A DNA stretch of 64,000 nt from positions 19,133,200 through 19,197,199 of the forward strand of contig OW679202.1 of the NCBI GenBank assembly GCA_940337035.1, given 5' to 3'. Source of the DNA: Agriotes lineatus (lineage: Eukaryota > Arthropoda > Insecta > Coleoptera > Elateridae). Positions 45,365 to 55,439 of the stretch are shown in pieces. The notes beneath the pieces were generated by a model. That model did not search any database, was not told the DNA's origin, and saw only the letters and a list, made by a program, of their open reading frames with translations. Made by a program: the position numbers and the translations under genes. The stretch's first letter is position 1; each line of letters starts with the position of its first letter.

Positions 45365-45600
45365 CTACGAAAATTTATTCTCTTGCTTTAGTTGCAATTT
45401 CTTAGAATTAAATGAGGATACTGTACGAAATAAATAAGATTGACGCCGTATTTTGTCTGCCAATTCCGCTTTGCCTGGCTGATCTGCTAATTTATTTTTG
45501 ACAGTTTCGTCTAATCTAATAAATGAGGATGAAAATGTACCAGAAATATTTTAAAAATATACTTTTGCAGAAACGGTTTCAGAATGTACCAGATTCGTAG
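45365..45600 (-). pseudogene. Unrecognised exon-like segment
   Basis: On the minus strand a frame ends at TAG 45365-45367 and reads SSSFIRLDETVKNKLADQPG, then KAELADKIRRQSYLFRTVSS. It stays open to about 45560, where a stop interrupts it, and upstream SETVSAKVYF continues. Acidic/basic heptad-like composition suggests a real protein end. It lies beyond the 5' side of the THAP relic, so it is not obviously part of it. I do not recognise the family. Confidence 0.25.
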
Positions 45601-45988
45601 AATTGCACCAGGTCTGGCAACGCTGCTAATATCAAGACAACGCCCACAATTACCTCCAACCTCGAATTGTGGTCACGTGATGCACGACGCCTTTTCTTCC
45701 TAGAGGTAGTAAAGTCCACTTGCAAAAAGTTTATAACCATATTTTTGTACAAAGCTCCGAATTTAGGTTATTTGCAGATTTAATATTTATGTGTACATAG
45801 TACAAACATTCCTGTGTAATGTAAAAAATGTGTGTAGGCCCTAACAAGAGCATTAATTGTTCTCTCCTTCCATATTACTGGCTCTTAGAAAATATCAAGA
45901 CCACGCCCACAATACCTAACTGCACATAGACCAGGAGTTGATTTATTTGACCTTGGGACGTGTTCTGCTTTATTATAGAGTTATGAAG

Positions 45989-46068
45989 TTATGATTATGA
46001 TTATGATTATGATTATGATTATGATGATTATGATGATTATGATTATGATTATGATTATGATTATGATT
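45989..46068. repeat. (ATGATT)n microsatellite
   Basis: About 80 bases of TATGATTATGATT repeats with two ATG ATG slips. Confidence 0.9.
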
Positions 46069-46629
46069 GTTCAACTGAATTTAAATTCTATTCCATTATT
46101 TTACCAAATACATGTTAATAATTTTGATATCCTTTTTTAATACTTAAATTCATCTTTGTGATTTAATATTGAATTATTTTAATCCTTTTTTTATATGATA
46201 TCAAACCCCCCCAAATAAATTAACTTTCTTATATGCAACCATTACAATACGTTTACACATGGTGTTTCCTAAGTACGTGTAGAAAATTTACTGGCATGTT
46301 ACTTGGTCTAGTCCCTATCAACATGGGTCCGCACGTTCTTCGTTTTCGAAATACAGGGTGTTGAATTTGAGAAAAAAATCGTGAAATTTGTAAATTTTTG
46401 AAAGCTCGTTGGGATATTAATTACAGATTTGATGTGTGATCTTTTGGTTTTGATAAGTTTTTTGAATTCCTTGATTAAAACTCGACAAATAATGCCTTTT
46501 GGTTTTTTTGCTAAAGTGCGCCATTTTTTTGTAAAATTATAAAAATGAAACCGGGTGCTGCCAATTTTGTTCATTATACGAGGTATTTTTGTACGTAATT
46601 CAGTGAGATGAAGAGCTGGTGCGTACATT

Positions 46630-49600
46630 ATGTCGCAAGGTGGTCATTTCCAACAGTTTTTTTTATTCACTGGTTTCTTGAAAACTCTGTTCAAGAAAAA
46701 GGATAACGAAAATGAAAATATAAAAGGAAATACGAAGATAAGGGAAATTAAAACGGGATTAAGAGACAATGTACATAGTAAAAACAGATGGGAAACAAAC
46801 ATAATAAAAAATTGGCAATTGGGAACATGTAATGTAACATCACTAACAGGAAAAGATATGGAAGTTTTGGATGAAATGGAAAATTATGCTTTAATGATAT
46901 TAGGTTTAAGTGAAACAAAAATAACTGAAAAGGGAAACAAAAATCTTGGAAGCATGTATAAAATGTATTATTCAGGGGTAGAAATGGGCAACAGAGCAAA
47001 GGAAGGAGTAGGCATAATAATTAAAAAAGAATTAGATAAAAGGGTAGTGAAATGTGAGGCGATATCATCAAGAATAATTTCGATGCTACTGGAAATTAAC
47101 GAAAAAATAACCATCATACAAATATACGCACCAATAGAAGGAACAGTAGAAGAAAAAATGAATGAATTCTATGAATCATTACAAAATACAATGGATAAGG
47201 CAAGAGATGAAACAGATAAAATAATAATAATAGGGGACTGGAATGCTAGAGTAGGAAATGACATGAATAAGGGAATGGGCACCTTGGGAGAATTTGGAGA
47301 AAAGGAAATAAACAGAAATGGAATGAAGATGCTGGAATTCTATATTACAAACAACTTAAAAATAGGAAACTCTTTCAGGGATCAACCTATTGAAGATCGA
47401 TACACTTTTATAGCAGAAGGAAGAAATGTAAAGAGTGTAATTGACTTCATTGTATATAGCCAAGAAATCGAGAGCGCAATAAAAGAAATCAAAGTACGAA
47501 AGGAGGCAGAACTTAGCACAAATCACAGACTGGTTACGGCAAAAATAACACAACCCATAAGTGTGGAAGAAGAATGCAGTATATATAAGAAGATTAATAT
47601 AAGCCGGCTAAAGAATGAAAAGCTGAGAAAGCAATACGTAGAGGAAACGGATAATGCCCTACAAACCCAACAGAGGAAAAATACCAATTTAAACTTAGAA
47701 AGAAGATGGAAAACATTTAAGGAAACTATACTTAACACGGCAACGAAGATATGCTGAATAAAAAAAATTAGAAAAGGAGATAAAAGAACTAGATGGTGGA
47801 CCGAAGAAGTGAAGAACGTAGTTAAACAGAAGAAATTGGCATGGAACAGATATCAAAAAACGAAAACACAGAAAGACAAAGAAGAATACGACAAACTAAA
47901 TAAACTTGCGAAAGAAGAGGTAAAACGAGCCAAGAAGAAGACCTGGGAGGAGTTGGGAGAAGAACTAAACGAGGGCTTTAGAAACAATAACAGAAAGTTC
48001 TGAAACAAAATTAAGGCTATGAGAGTTAAAGGAAAGAACGAACTAAGTGGGATAAGAAACAAAGACAACACGCTGATAATAAAAGCAGAAGACATGACAG
48101 ATAGATGGAGAGAGTTCTTTGCTGAAAAATTCGACACAGAAGAAGAACACAATGACCTAAGAGAAGAAGAAAGAGAACAAGAAATACACGAAGAAGAAAC
48201 GGAGATGTATAATATAAATAGACAAGAAGTAATAGAGGCAATAGGAAAAATTAAAATAGGAAAGGCATGTGGAGAGGACAATATAGAACCTGAGATGATA
48301 AAATGGCTGGGGGAAATAGGAATAGACTGCCTATGGGAAATATACAAGGAAGCAGAGAGAAATAACAAAATACCCGAAGAATGGAACAATAACCTAATAA
48401 TCCCAATCTATAAAAAAGGAGACAAAACAAACTGTGAGAACTATCGAGCCATATGCCTATCATCGGTAATATACAAAACATACACGAGAATTATAGAACA
48501 GAAAATATGGAAATATACAGAAAGCAAACTATAAGAAGAGCAAGTAGCTTTCAGGACAAACAGACAAACGAATGACAATATATATATCCTAAGAAATATA
48601 ATAGAAAAGAAAATGGAAACGGGAGAAGAACTGATTTTAGCATTTATAGACCTACAAGCAGCATTCGACACAGTACAGAGAAATATAATATTTGAATGTT
48701 TAGAAAAACTACAAATTCCTAGAAAGTTAATACAATTAGTCATTTCAGCATATAAATATACAAAAGCCAAAATACAAGTAAATGGGAGTAGATCAAAGGA
48801 TGTGCAACTCAAAATAGGAATCAAACAGGGAGACAGTCTAAGCCCGTTGTTATTTATAGTAGTAATGGATAGGATTTTAAAATATGTTAGAGAAAACAAC
48901 AGAGGTTTGAAAACCACAATAGGCTATAAAAATATGCAGCCAATTCAGATTGATGCACTACTATATGCTGATGACATAGTTTTAATCGCAGACAGTAAAT
49001 GAAAAATGCGAAAGCTCTTAAATGCTTGGATAGAGGAGATAGAGAAAATGCATATGAAAGTTAACACTGATAAAAGCAAAGTAATGGTATTCAATAAAAT
49101 AACAGAAGAAGAAATATACAATTTTAGCTATAAAGGAAAAACGGTGGAGGAGGTAACAACAACAGACTACCTGGGAAGTACATTTACAAATGACGGGAAA
49201 TATGATTTAGAAATAGCAAACAGAATAAAAAAGACAAATAAAGCATACTACGCGCTTAATAAAACCATCTTCGGAAACAAAGAAATAAGTAGGAAGATTA
49301 AACTAATGATACATAACACTATAACAAACCCTATAATGCTATACTCCAGCGAGACCTGGACTACCCAGCATAAACACAAATCCAAGCTAACAGCTATGGA
49401 AATGAGGGTACTAAGGAAAATAGTCAACAAAACTAGAATGGACCGGATAAGAAACGATGACATCAGAACCCAGCTACAACAAGAAGCAGTATGCAGAAAA
49501 ATAGAGAATAAACAGATGGAATGGTATGGTCATCTTATACGAATGAAACCAGACAGGCTGCCTAAGAAAATTATGGAGGCTAAACAATACAGAAAGAAGA

Positions 49601-49758
49601 AGAGGGGAAGACCAAGAACAACATGGCTAAATCAAATTATCAATATTGGACAATCTAGGGGAAAAACGATAAAGGAAATTAGAGAAGAGGCCAGGGACCG
49701 GAAGAAATGGAGGAAATGGATTCAAGAAACAGAAGGTCACAACCCGACACCCGTTTAG
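46630..49758 (+). pseudogene. RTE-type endonuclease-RT polyprotein, interrupted by four stop codons
   Basis: Endonuclease (46800-47560): GTCNVTSLTGKDMEV, ILGLSETKITE (catalytic Glu), VGIIIKKEL, IIIIGDWNARVGNDM, DFIVYS and STNHRLV. Linker: RWWTEEVKNVVKQKKLAWNR. RT: GKACGEDNIEPEMIKWLG, EEWNNNLIIPIYKKGDKTN, ENYRAICL, FIDLQAAFDTVQRN (motif A), GIKQGDSLSPLLFIVVMD and LYADDIVLIAD (motif C, intact). C-terminal block: RKIVNKTRMDRIRNDDIRTQ, EWYGHLIRMKPDRLPKK and RGRPRTTWLNQI. The coding strand is strongly A-rich. No frameshift is needed, so decay is limited to point stops. The first ~15 residues before 46690 may come from flanking DNA. Confidence 0.85.
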
Positions 49759-49793
49759 GGTAGCAGGGCGAGGGAGAAGAAGAAGAAGAAGAG
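46690..49793 (+). mobile_element. RTE-type retrotransposon with four in-frame stops
   Basis: Endonuclease, linker, RT and C-terminal block lie in one single frame from 46630 to 49758. The only interruptions are TGA at 47755, TGA at 48001, TAA at 48532 and TGA at 49000. The 3' end is a (GAA)n tail at 49770-49793. The 5' end is uncertain (about 46620-46700). The right end abuts a minus-strand Jockey/CR1-like element in the middle of its RT. Confidence 0.85.
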
Positions 49794-51042
49794 ATCTACC
49801 TGCTAGATAACTTCTTAATAGGTTATGGACCTTACCGCGAAAACCATACCGCTCAAGCTTTTGTAATAGAATTTCGTGATGCAGCGTATCGAAAGCTTTG
49901 GCAAGATCAACGAGCACTACCAGACCATGTTCCCCTGAGTCGAGCGTGTTATATATCCTTTCGATCAGAAGTGCTAGTGCTGAACTTGTTGAAACGCCCT
50001 TTCGGAAGCCAAACTGGGCCTTGTTTAGAGCTCCAATGTATTCTAAATAATTCATGATGCGCTTTACTAGGCACTTTTCAAATAGCTTTGATATACTGGG
50101 TAACAGGGAAATTGGTCTATAATTCGATACACTACATTCTTTACCAGTTTTAAAAATTGGGACTACGGCCGCTCGTTTGAAATGACTGGGGCATTTGCCC
50201 AGCAAGAAACACATGTTGATTATTTTTGCAATAGGTTCTGCAATGTAAACTCCACATGTCTGTAGCATTTTGTTGGTTATTCCATCTATTCCAGGCGCCT
50301 TGTTGCTTTTCATTTGATTTATACACTTTACAATTTCTGTACTTTCAACCTCACTAAGGAACATGGAATTTAATACACGGGGAATGTTTGACCGATCGTT
50401 TTGACTACCATTGATTTCAGCTGCCAAAGTGGCGCCGATATTCGCAAAGTACTCATTAAAGGTTGTTGCTATATCAAGTGGATTTGTTATAATTCTATCA
50501 TCCTTAATTATTTTATTTACAACTTTTCGTTCACTTTGAGGATTTATTAATTCGTTTACAGCTCCCCACAACTTCTTAGGGTCTTTATTTGTGTTAGCCA
50601 CTTTCGATCGGTGATATGTAGACTTAGCTTTTTTAATAACAGATACTAGCGTGTTCCGATAGGTTTTGAACTTTTCTTTCAGGCACAAATTTAGTGGGTC
50701 TCTTTTTAGTCGATGGTATAGAGAGTCTCTGGTTTTTATTGCTTTGATTATACCACTAGTAATCCACGGTTTTTTAGACACAAACCCTTTCAAGGTCTTC
50801 TTTGTCGTTGCACTTGCTATATGTTGATTGAAAGTCTCGACGAAACACTCAGTGGCAATATCGACATCGGTTGCTTTTAAGACACCCGCCCAATTTTCCA
50901 TTGATATCGAGTTGAGAAGTTGGTTATTGTTCGGGACGCTTCGTTCTTTCCACTGATCACATGTCTTCTCTGACGTTGTGCTGGGAAGTTGTATGATGAT
51001 TGGGTAATGATCCGTCATACTAGATTCTAGTACTCTGGCCAT
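49794..51042 (-). pseudogene. Jockey/CR1-like RT, downstream part of the element at 52430-54475
   Basis: The frame from 51036 down to 49790 reads LESSMTDHYPIIIQL (end of endonuclease with the D-H pair), FVSKKPWITSGIIKAIKTRD, SNKAPGIDGITNKMLQTCG, HFKRAAVVPIFKTGKECSVS, NYRPISLLPSISKLFEKCL, AQFGFRKGVSTSSAL and VVLVDLAKAFDTLHHEILLQ (motif A). It stops at LLRSYLAGR, where the RTE-type element's (GAA)n tail begins. The catalytic YADD part and 3' end are missing from the window. The upstream half of the same element lies beyond the insertion at 51043-52430. Confidence 0.8.
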
Positions 51043-52430
51043 TATATAATAATAATAATAATAATATTGTCTTTTATTGGCCAAACAAAACAAAAAGGTA
51101 TTATAAAATAAATTCATATACATAAATGATTTAGTTTTTCTGAAAAAAAAATATACAAAAGAAACAATATCTATACATAAATATAAATAAAGGTAAAAAA
51201 ACAGATATGGCCAACGAGGCGAAGTTTAGAAATTTGATAGTTTATTATATAACTATATAATAGCTATCAAGATTCTGCTCCTCCACTTAACCTCATCTTC
51301 TATTAAATTTTTTAATCGAAGCTGGTGCAGGAAAGTCATTATTTGAAAAAACAAAATTTAAATACATTATGAAAAGTACAACAGAGAAAACCAAAACGAA
51401 AAAGAGCGAGCTGCTGTTAAAATACAGTAATGATTGATAACATATTGTATCTACCAATTTTTTTTCTTATTTCATATTTAAGAAGCACTATTTTGGTTTT
51501 CTAGCAGCATGTGGTGTACTTGTAATTTAAATTTATTATATGTGAACGATTTAAAACATATTGGTAAAGAATTGTAGTTATTAGCTATGCAATAAGAAAA
51601 AGACCTTTTAAACATTGTAGTATGGTGAATAGGAATATTTATAAAAGTTTTGTTTCTTATATTGACATTGTGTAAATCAGATCTTAGCTTAATTTTTTTA
51701 TATAAATATAAAGGTTTCTTATTTATAATGATTTTGTGGTACAAACATGTAGAATGAAGTTTTCTTGTATTTTCCATGTTCAACCATTGAATTTCCTTTA
51801 ACTTATGTGAAATATGGTCAAATTTTCTTATTCCATAAATTAGTCTCAAACAAGAATTCTGCATAATCTGAATTCGTCTTATATCTGCACTGTCTAGACA
51901 AGGACCATACACGCTATCGCAGTAATGAAACTGTGATAAAACCATAGATTCACACAGTATTGTTTTCATTTTTTGACTTAAGGAATATCTGTTTTGGAAA
52001 ATTATTTTTAAATTCAAATATGCTTTCTGGATAATTTTAGAAATGTGTCCCTTAAATCTTAAGTGTTGATCTAAAACCACTCCAAGGTGTTTAATATTAT
52101 CTTTTATTTCTAATTTTGTATCTTGAATTTTAATTATGATATTGTCTCGAAAAGTATCTCTAACTTTAGTTCTACCAAACAGCATGACATAGGATTTATT
52201 TGTGTTTATTTTTAAACCATGTTTTTCTGAAAATTTAACAAGATTTTCGACATCATTATTAATCGCATCGATAGCAGTATTTATATTACTTTGACTAAAA
52301 CTGTATTCTAATTGTGTGTCATCTGCGTATAAATGATAGTTACAGTGCTTTAATGAACTTTTTAAATTAAAAGTATATATAACATAAAGTAAAGGGCCAA
52401 GTATAGATTCTGAGACGGTGCTACAGATCT
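51043..52430 (-). mobile_element. CR1-group retrotransposon fragment inserted in the Jockey/CR1-like element
   Basis: The 3' tail is an (ATT)n tract at 51045-51066. A 324-codon frame (52452-51478) starts in RT at ILGPLLYVIYTFNLKSS and carries HLYADDTQLEYSFSQ (catalytic YADD). It continues with KHLGVVLDQHLRFKGHISKI, SCLRLIYGIRKFDHISHKLK and DLHNVNIRNKTFINIP to the stop. It is similar in layout to the C-terminal part of the element at 32456-33070. The 5' truncation lies near 52410-52430, where the host element's endonuclease (CLDHAFIRS) breaks off. Confidence 0.8.
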
Positions 52431-53010
52431 GATGAATGCATGGTCGAGGCATGTTCGCGTATTGCTCTGTTCACAGGTGAATGAATTTATTAATGCATAT
52501 AGACCATGTACAGCATAGTTGTTCAGGTATTCTTCTGCAATGTTGCTTCCCTCCAGTATATTGATGTTGAAATGTCCTATGACTAAGAGTTCTTCATTTT
52601 CGACGTTGCCGAGGTACGCATGAAGATCCTCAACAAAAGACACTACGTTAACTGTGTGAGGCCGGTAGATCGCGATAATTGTCAGAAATCCACTGTGTTG
52701 CGACGTTGTATTTATGCGTAATGCATTGATTTGCCCGACACTCTCGATGTTGTGCTCGAAAGAAATTGAGTTCCGAATAAACACGACTACTCCGTCATTT
52801 TGGTTTACGCTGCCATCATTATACACGGTAGTGAAGCCGTCTATCTGATACTGACGAATATCCTTAACATCCAAGTTTCGGTGCAGACAATGATATCGAA
52901 TCTTTGTCCATACATCTCAAGAAACACGACAAGCTCCTCGTAATGCTTCTCGAGGCTTCTAATGTTGAAATGTATGATTGTTAATTTTTTATTTGCTGTA
53001 ATCTCGGTCA
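52362..53010 (-). pseudogene. APE-type endonuclease of the Jockey/CR1-like element
   Basis: From about 53010 the minus strand reads LTIIHFNIRSLEKHYEELVV and FDIIVCTETW (catalytic Glu). After a frame change near 52885 it continues with DGSVNQNDGVVVFIRNSI, LTIIAIYRPHTVNVVSFVED, VIGHFNINIL (Asp of G-D-F-N changed to His) and NTRTCLDHAFIRS. It breaks off at about 52430 at the nested fragment and resumes at 51036 with the S-M-T-D-H block. Confidence 0.75.
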
Positions 53011-53089
53011 AGCATTCTTCGTGACATTTAAAGCGTAGGGTGTTTACATTAAGACCATCAAACTCTGTAACGAAGGCGAAAACTCCATG

Positions 53090-54472
53090 CTAGTTTGAGA
53101 TTAGAATGCTTGACGGATAGCATGTCCTGGAAATTATGTAATCTTTCTTCGATTTATAGGACAAGCAAACATCTTCAGCATTAGCCGCATGATGTGTGTC
53201 TCTGTTTGTCTTGAACCTCTTGTTAGCATTTTGACAGTTGATACACTTGTGCTCTTTTCGTTTGTCTTTTTCACTACAGTTTTTTGATTCGTGCTGGCCT
53301 GCACAGTACTGGCATGCAGCCTCCGCAGTGCACTTTTTAATTCCATGTCCATACCCACAGCATTTTAAACACCTTTTCGTATTTATAGCATCGTAGACCA
53401 CACAGCTTTGCCATCCAATAAACACTCGTTTTGTCATGCTGATCCTTGCATATACGCTTGCATTGACCTCTACATACGCCGTGTAGGTGCCTTTGCTTTC
53501 GATTGACACAATATTGTTCACTTTCACAACCGGGTTTTCGATTCCATTACAGTTTTTACGTGTTAAGATTTGTTCAAGCTCATCGACTTCGTATTCATCA
53601 TTAATTCCCACTATTTTTATGCAAGTATTCAATAACTTTTCTTCTTCTACGGCATATTTAGCTCCAAGGCGCTGGTTGATTTCTTGTTTCATTCGTTCCA
53701 CATCCTGTTTGCTGTTGCAATTGATCCTTAGCCCTCCATTGTACATTTCTTTTACGTTGACAATGTTGATGTCTATATTTTTGTTGGCAATTTTTTCTTT
53801 GACCTCTCTGAAGGTCAATTCTGATTTTTGGACATTCTTAGGTTTTACGTAGATAGAAGGAATCTTCGCTCTTTCACCTCGGTATGCACTCCCCATATTC
53901 CCTTGCTGACTGGCTACGCCCGCATAGCTTTGGATGTGTCCGCAATGCCCGATGCTTACTTTTTCTGATAAACTGATGTTCTTTTCCTAGAGAAGCTGAT
54001 TTTTATTCTTGATCTCCTTGACTAGATCCTTGAGCAGGTTATTTTCCGTGATTACTCTGTTGCATTCTTCACATTCCTTATCTAGACACGTATAGCGGCT
54101 TGATCTGCTAGGAGTACCACTCGGCACGATTAAATTCTCGTTTTCTTCGTCCTTTCCGTCTTCAGATCTACCTTTCTCGTTTTCTAGATTGGCGATTTTG
54201 GATTTTAGGAACACTATAACTTTACGAAGTACAAGAACATCGTCGCTTGTCTCATTGTCGTTTTGTTTAGGGGTTAGATTTGAGGTTAGGTTCGGCACGC
54301 AGCAAACTACGAAGAAGTTATCCACAATTTGAAGCGCTTTTACACGTTTCGAACAGCTGGTATGATACAACGCGTTACAAATAATGCACACACATACTCG
54401 AGCTGGTTTTTGCTGTGAGCAACATTTAAACCGTTGTATGTAAATAAAATAAAAAATAAAATTAATATTCAT
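53090..54472 (-). pseudogene. ORF1 (Gag-like) with PHD-like finger and zinc knuckles
   Basis: One frame runs from 54472 to 53090, broken only by TAG at 53987-53989. The N-terminal part has a Cys-rich finger (CCSQQKPARVCVCIICN, ALYHTSCSKR) resembling the C-x-x-C...H-x-x-C layout of PHD-type fingers. A coiled-coil-like stretch (VLRKVIVFLKSKIANLENEK) follows. The second half has an RNA-recognition-like region (LLNTCIKIVGINDEYEVDEL), then zinc knuckles KRCLKCCGYGHGIKKC and CQYCAGQHESKNC, and a third CINC motif. This architecture is known from ORF1 proteins of Jockey/CR1-type elements, which package element RNA. The single stop and an intact remainder suggest moderate age. Confidence 0.75.
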
Positions 54473-54609
54473 ATTCTATAGGGTAGTGATTTGGTTGAAA
54501 CACCACACTCATTAAAGTGGTAAATATTTCAAATCAAATTATCTGCTCCCAAGTCAGTTTAGAACGAAAACGTTAAAATAGCTTTATCTACTTTGCGTTC
54601 GTACTGAGG

Positions 54610-54641
54610 CTATTACGATACGCGTTTGCGTATCGTAATAG
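54610..54641. other. Perfect hairpin CTATTACGATACGC
   Basis: CTATTACGATACGC at 54610-54623 and its exact complement at 54628-54641 surround a GTTT loop. Confidence 0.85.
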
Positions 54642-54722
54642 ACACAAAGCGATACTATAATAAAAATACTAAAAATTTTCATTTTTTTGCTTAAAAAAGT
54701 GGCAAAGTAGATAAAATACTGT

Positions 54723-54842
54723 ATGATACCTCGTTTATAAGGCATTTTGTAGCACTTACTCTTTTAGGGCACTCCTCGCTTCGCTCGTCGTACCCTAAAT
54801 CCGTGCGTGCTACAAAATGCTTCTTATAAAACTCGTATCATA
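54723..54842. mobile_element. Two-layer hairpin with CGCTTCGCTCG centre
   Basis: ATGATACCTCGTTTATAAGG at 54723 pairs with the complement ending at 54842. GCATTTTGTAGCAC pairs with GTGCTACAAAATGC. An inner AGGGCAC pairs with GTACCCT. The core is CTCGCTTCGCTCGTC. The layout resembles the hairpin at 63344-63440. Confidence 0.7.
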
Positions 54843-54884
54843 ATATACTATTATTGACTTGGTTTGCATAAGTCAGAAAATTCT

Positions 54885-55085
54885 GACAGCTGGGACGGCG
54901 TCCCACGGTGTTCTGTCTCCAAAAAATATGATTATGCAACTTGCGAAATCATATGAAACATAGGTGAAAAGGTTGATTATGATCCTTTAAATTCTAGGAA
55001 TTCCTGCTCCTGGACGCCGCCCACGGTGTCTTGCCGCCAAAAATATGATTATGCAACCCTCGGAACCATACAAAACACGCGTCAG
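54885..55085. repeat. Degenerate duplication
   Basis: A block reading CCCACGGTGT, then CCAAAAA(A)TATGATTATGCAAC and a CATA(T/C)(G/A)AAACA end occurs at about 54900 and again at about 55020, with substitutions. Confidence 0.55.
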
Positions 55086-55139
55086 AAATATTATATTATA
55101 AATGCCCGAATTTTTCTGATTTATAATTTCAGTGGTTTT

Positions 55140-55320
55140 GTACAGGAAGTGATTTTGTGCCGGAGTGATTTTGTACGGGCGTGGTTTTGACCAAAGTGAT
55201 TTTGTCCGGAGTGGTTTTCTGCAGGAGTGATTATGGACTGGAGTGGTTTTTATTGGAATGATTGTGACCTGAGTGATTTTGACCGGAGGGATTATTCCCG
55301 AGTGATTTTTACCGGTTGGG
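55140..55320. repeat. Minisatellite with ~18-bp unit GAGTGATTTTGACCGGA
   Basis: About ten imperfect copies of a GAGTG(A/G)TTTT...CGG unit occur in series. Because the unit is close to 18 bp, a minus-strand frame of 147 codons (55430-54987) stays open across it with a K-I-T-P-V-x type hexapeptide rhythm. I regard that frame as a by-product, though translation cannot be ruled out. Confidence 0.75.
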
Positions 55321-55439
55321 TTGCCGCAGCCGCCGAATATTTCGAGATATTTTATTTTTGAAGCAAAATATCCTCTAGCGGCCCAAAACCCGAGGTTGTT
55401 CCTACACGTGATTAGTTCTACGTGGGCCATAATGTTCAG

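Noticed and set aside
47853..48389. 178-codon Ser/Leu/Phe-rich minus-strand ORF
   Set aside because: It is the antisense shadow of the A-rich RTE-type polyprotein. Stops are rare there because TTA/CTA/TCA codons are scarce on the sense strand.
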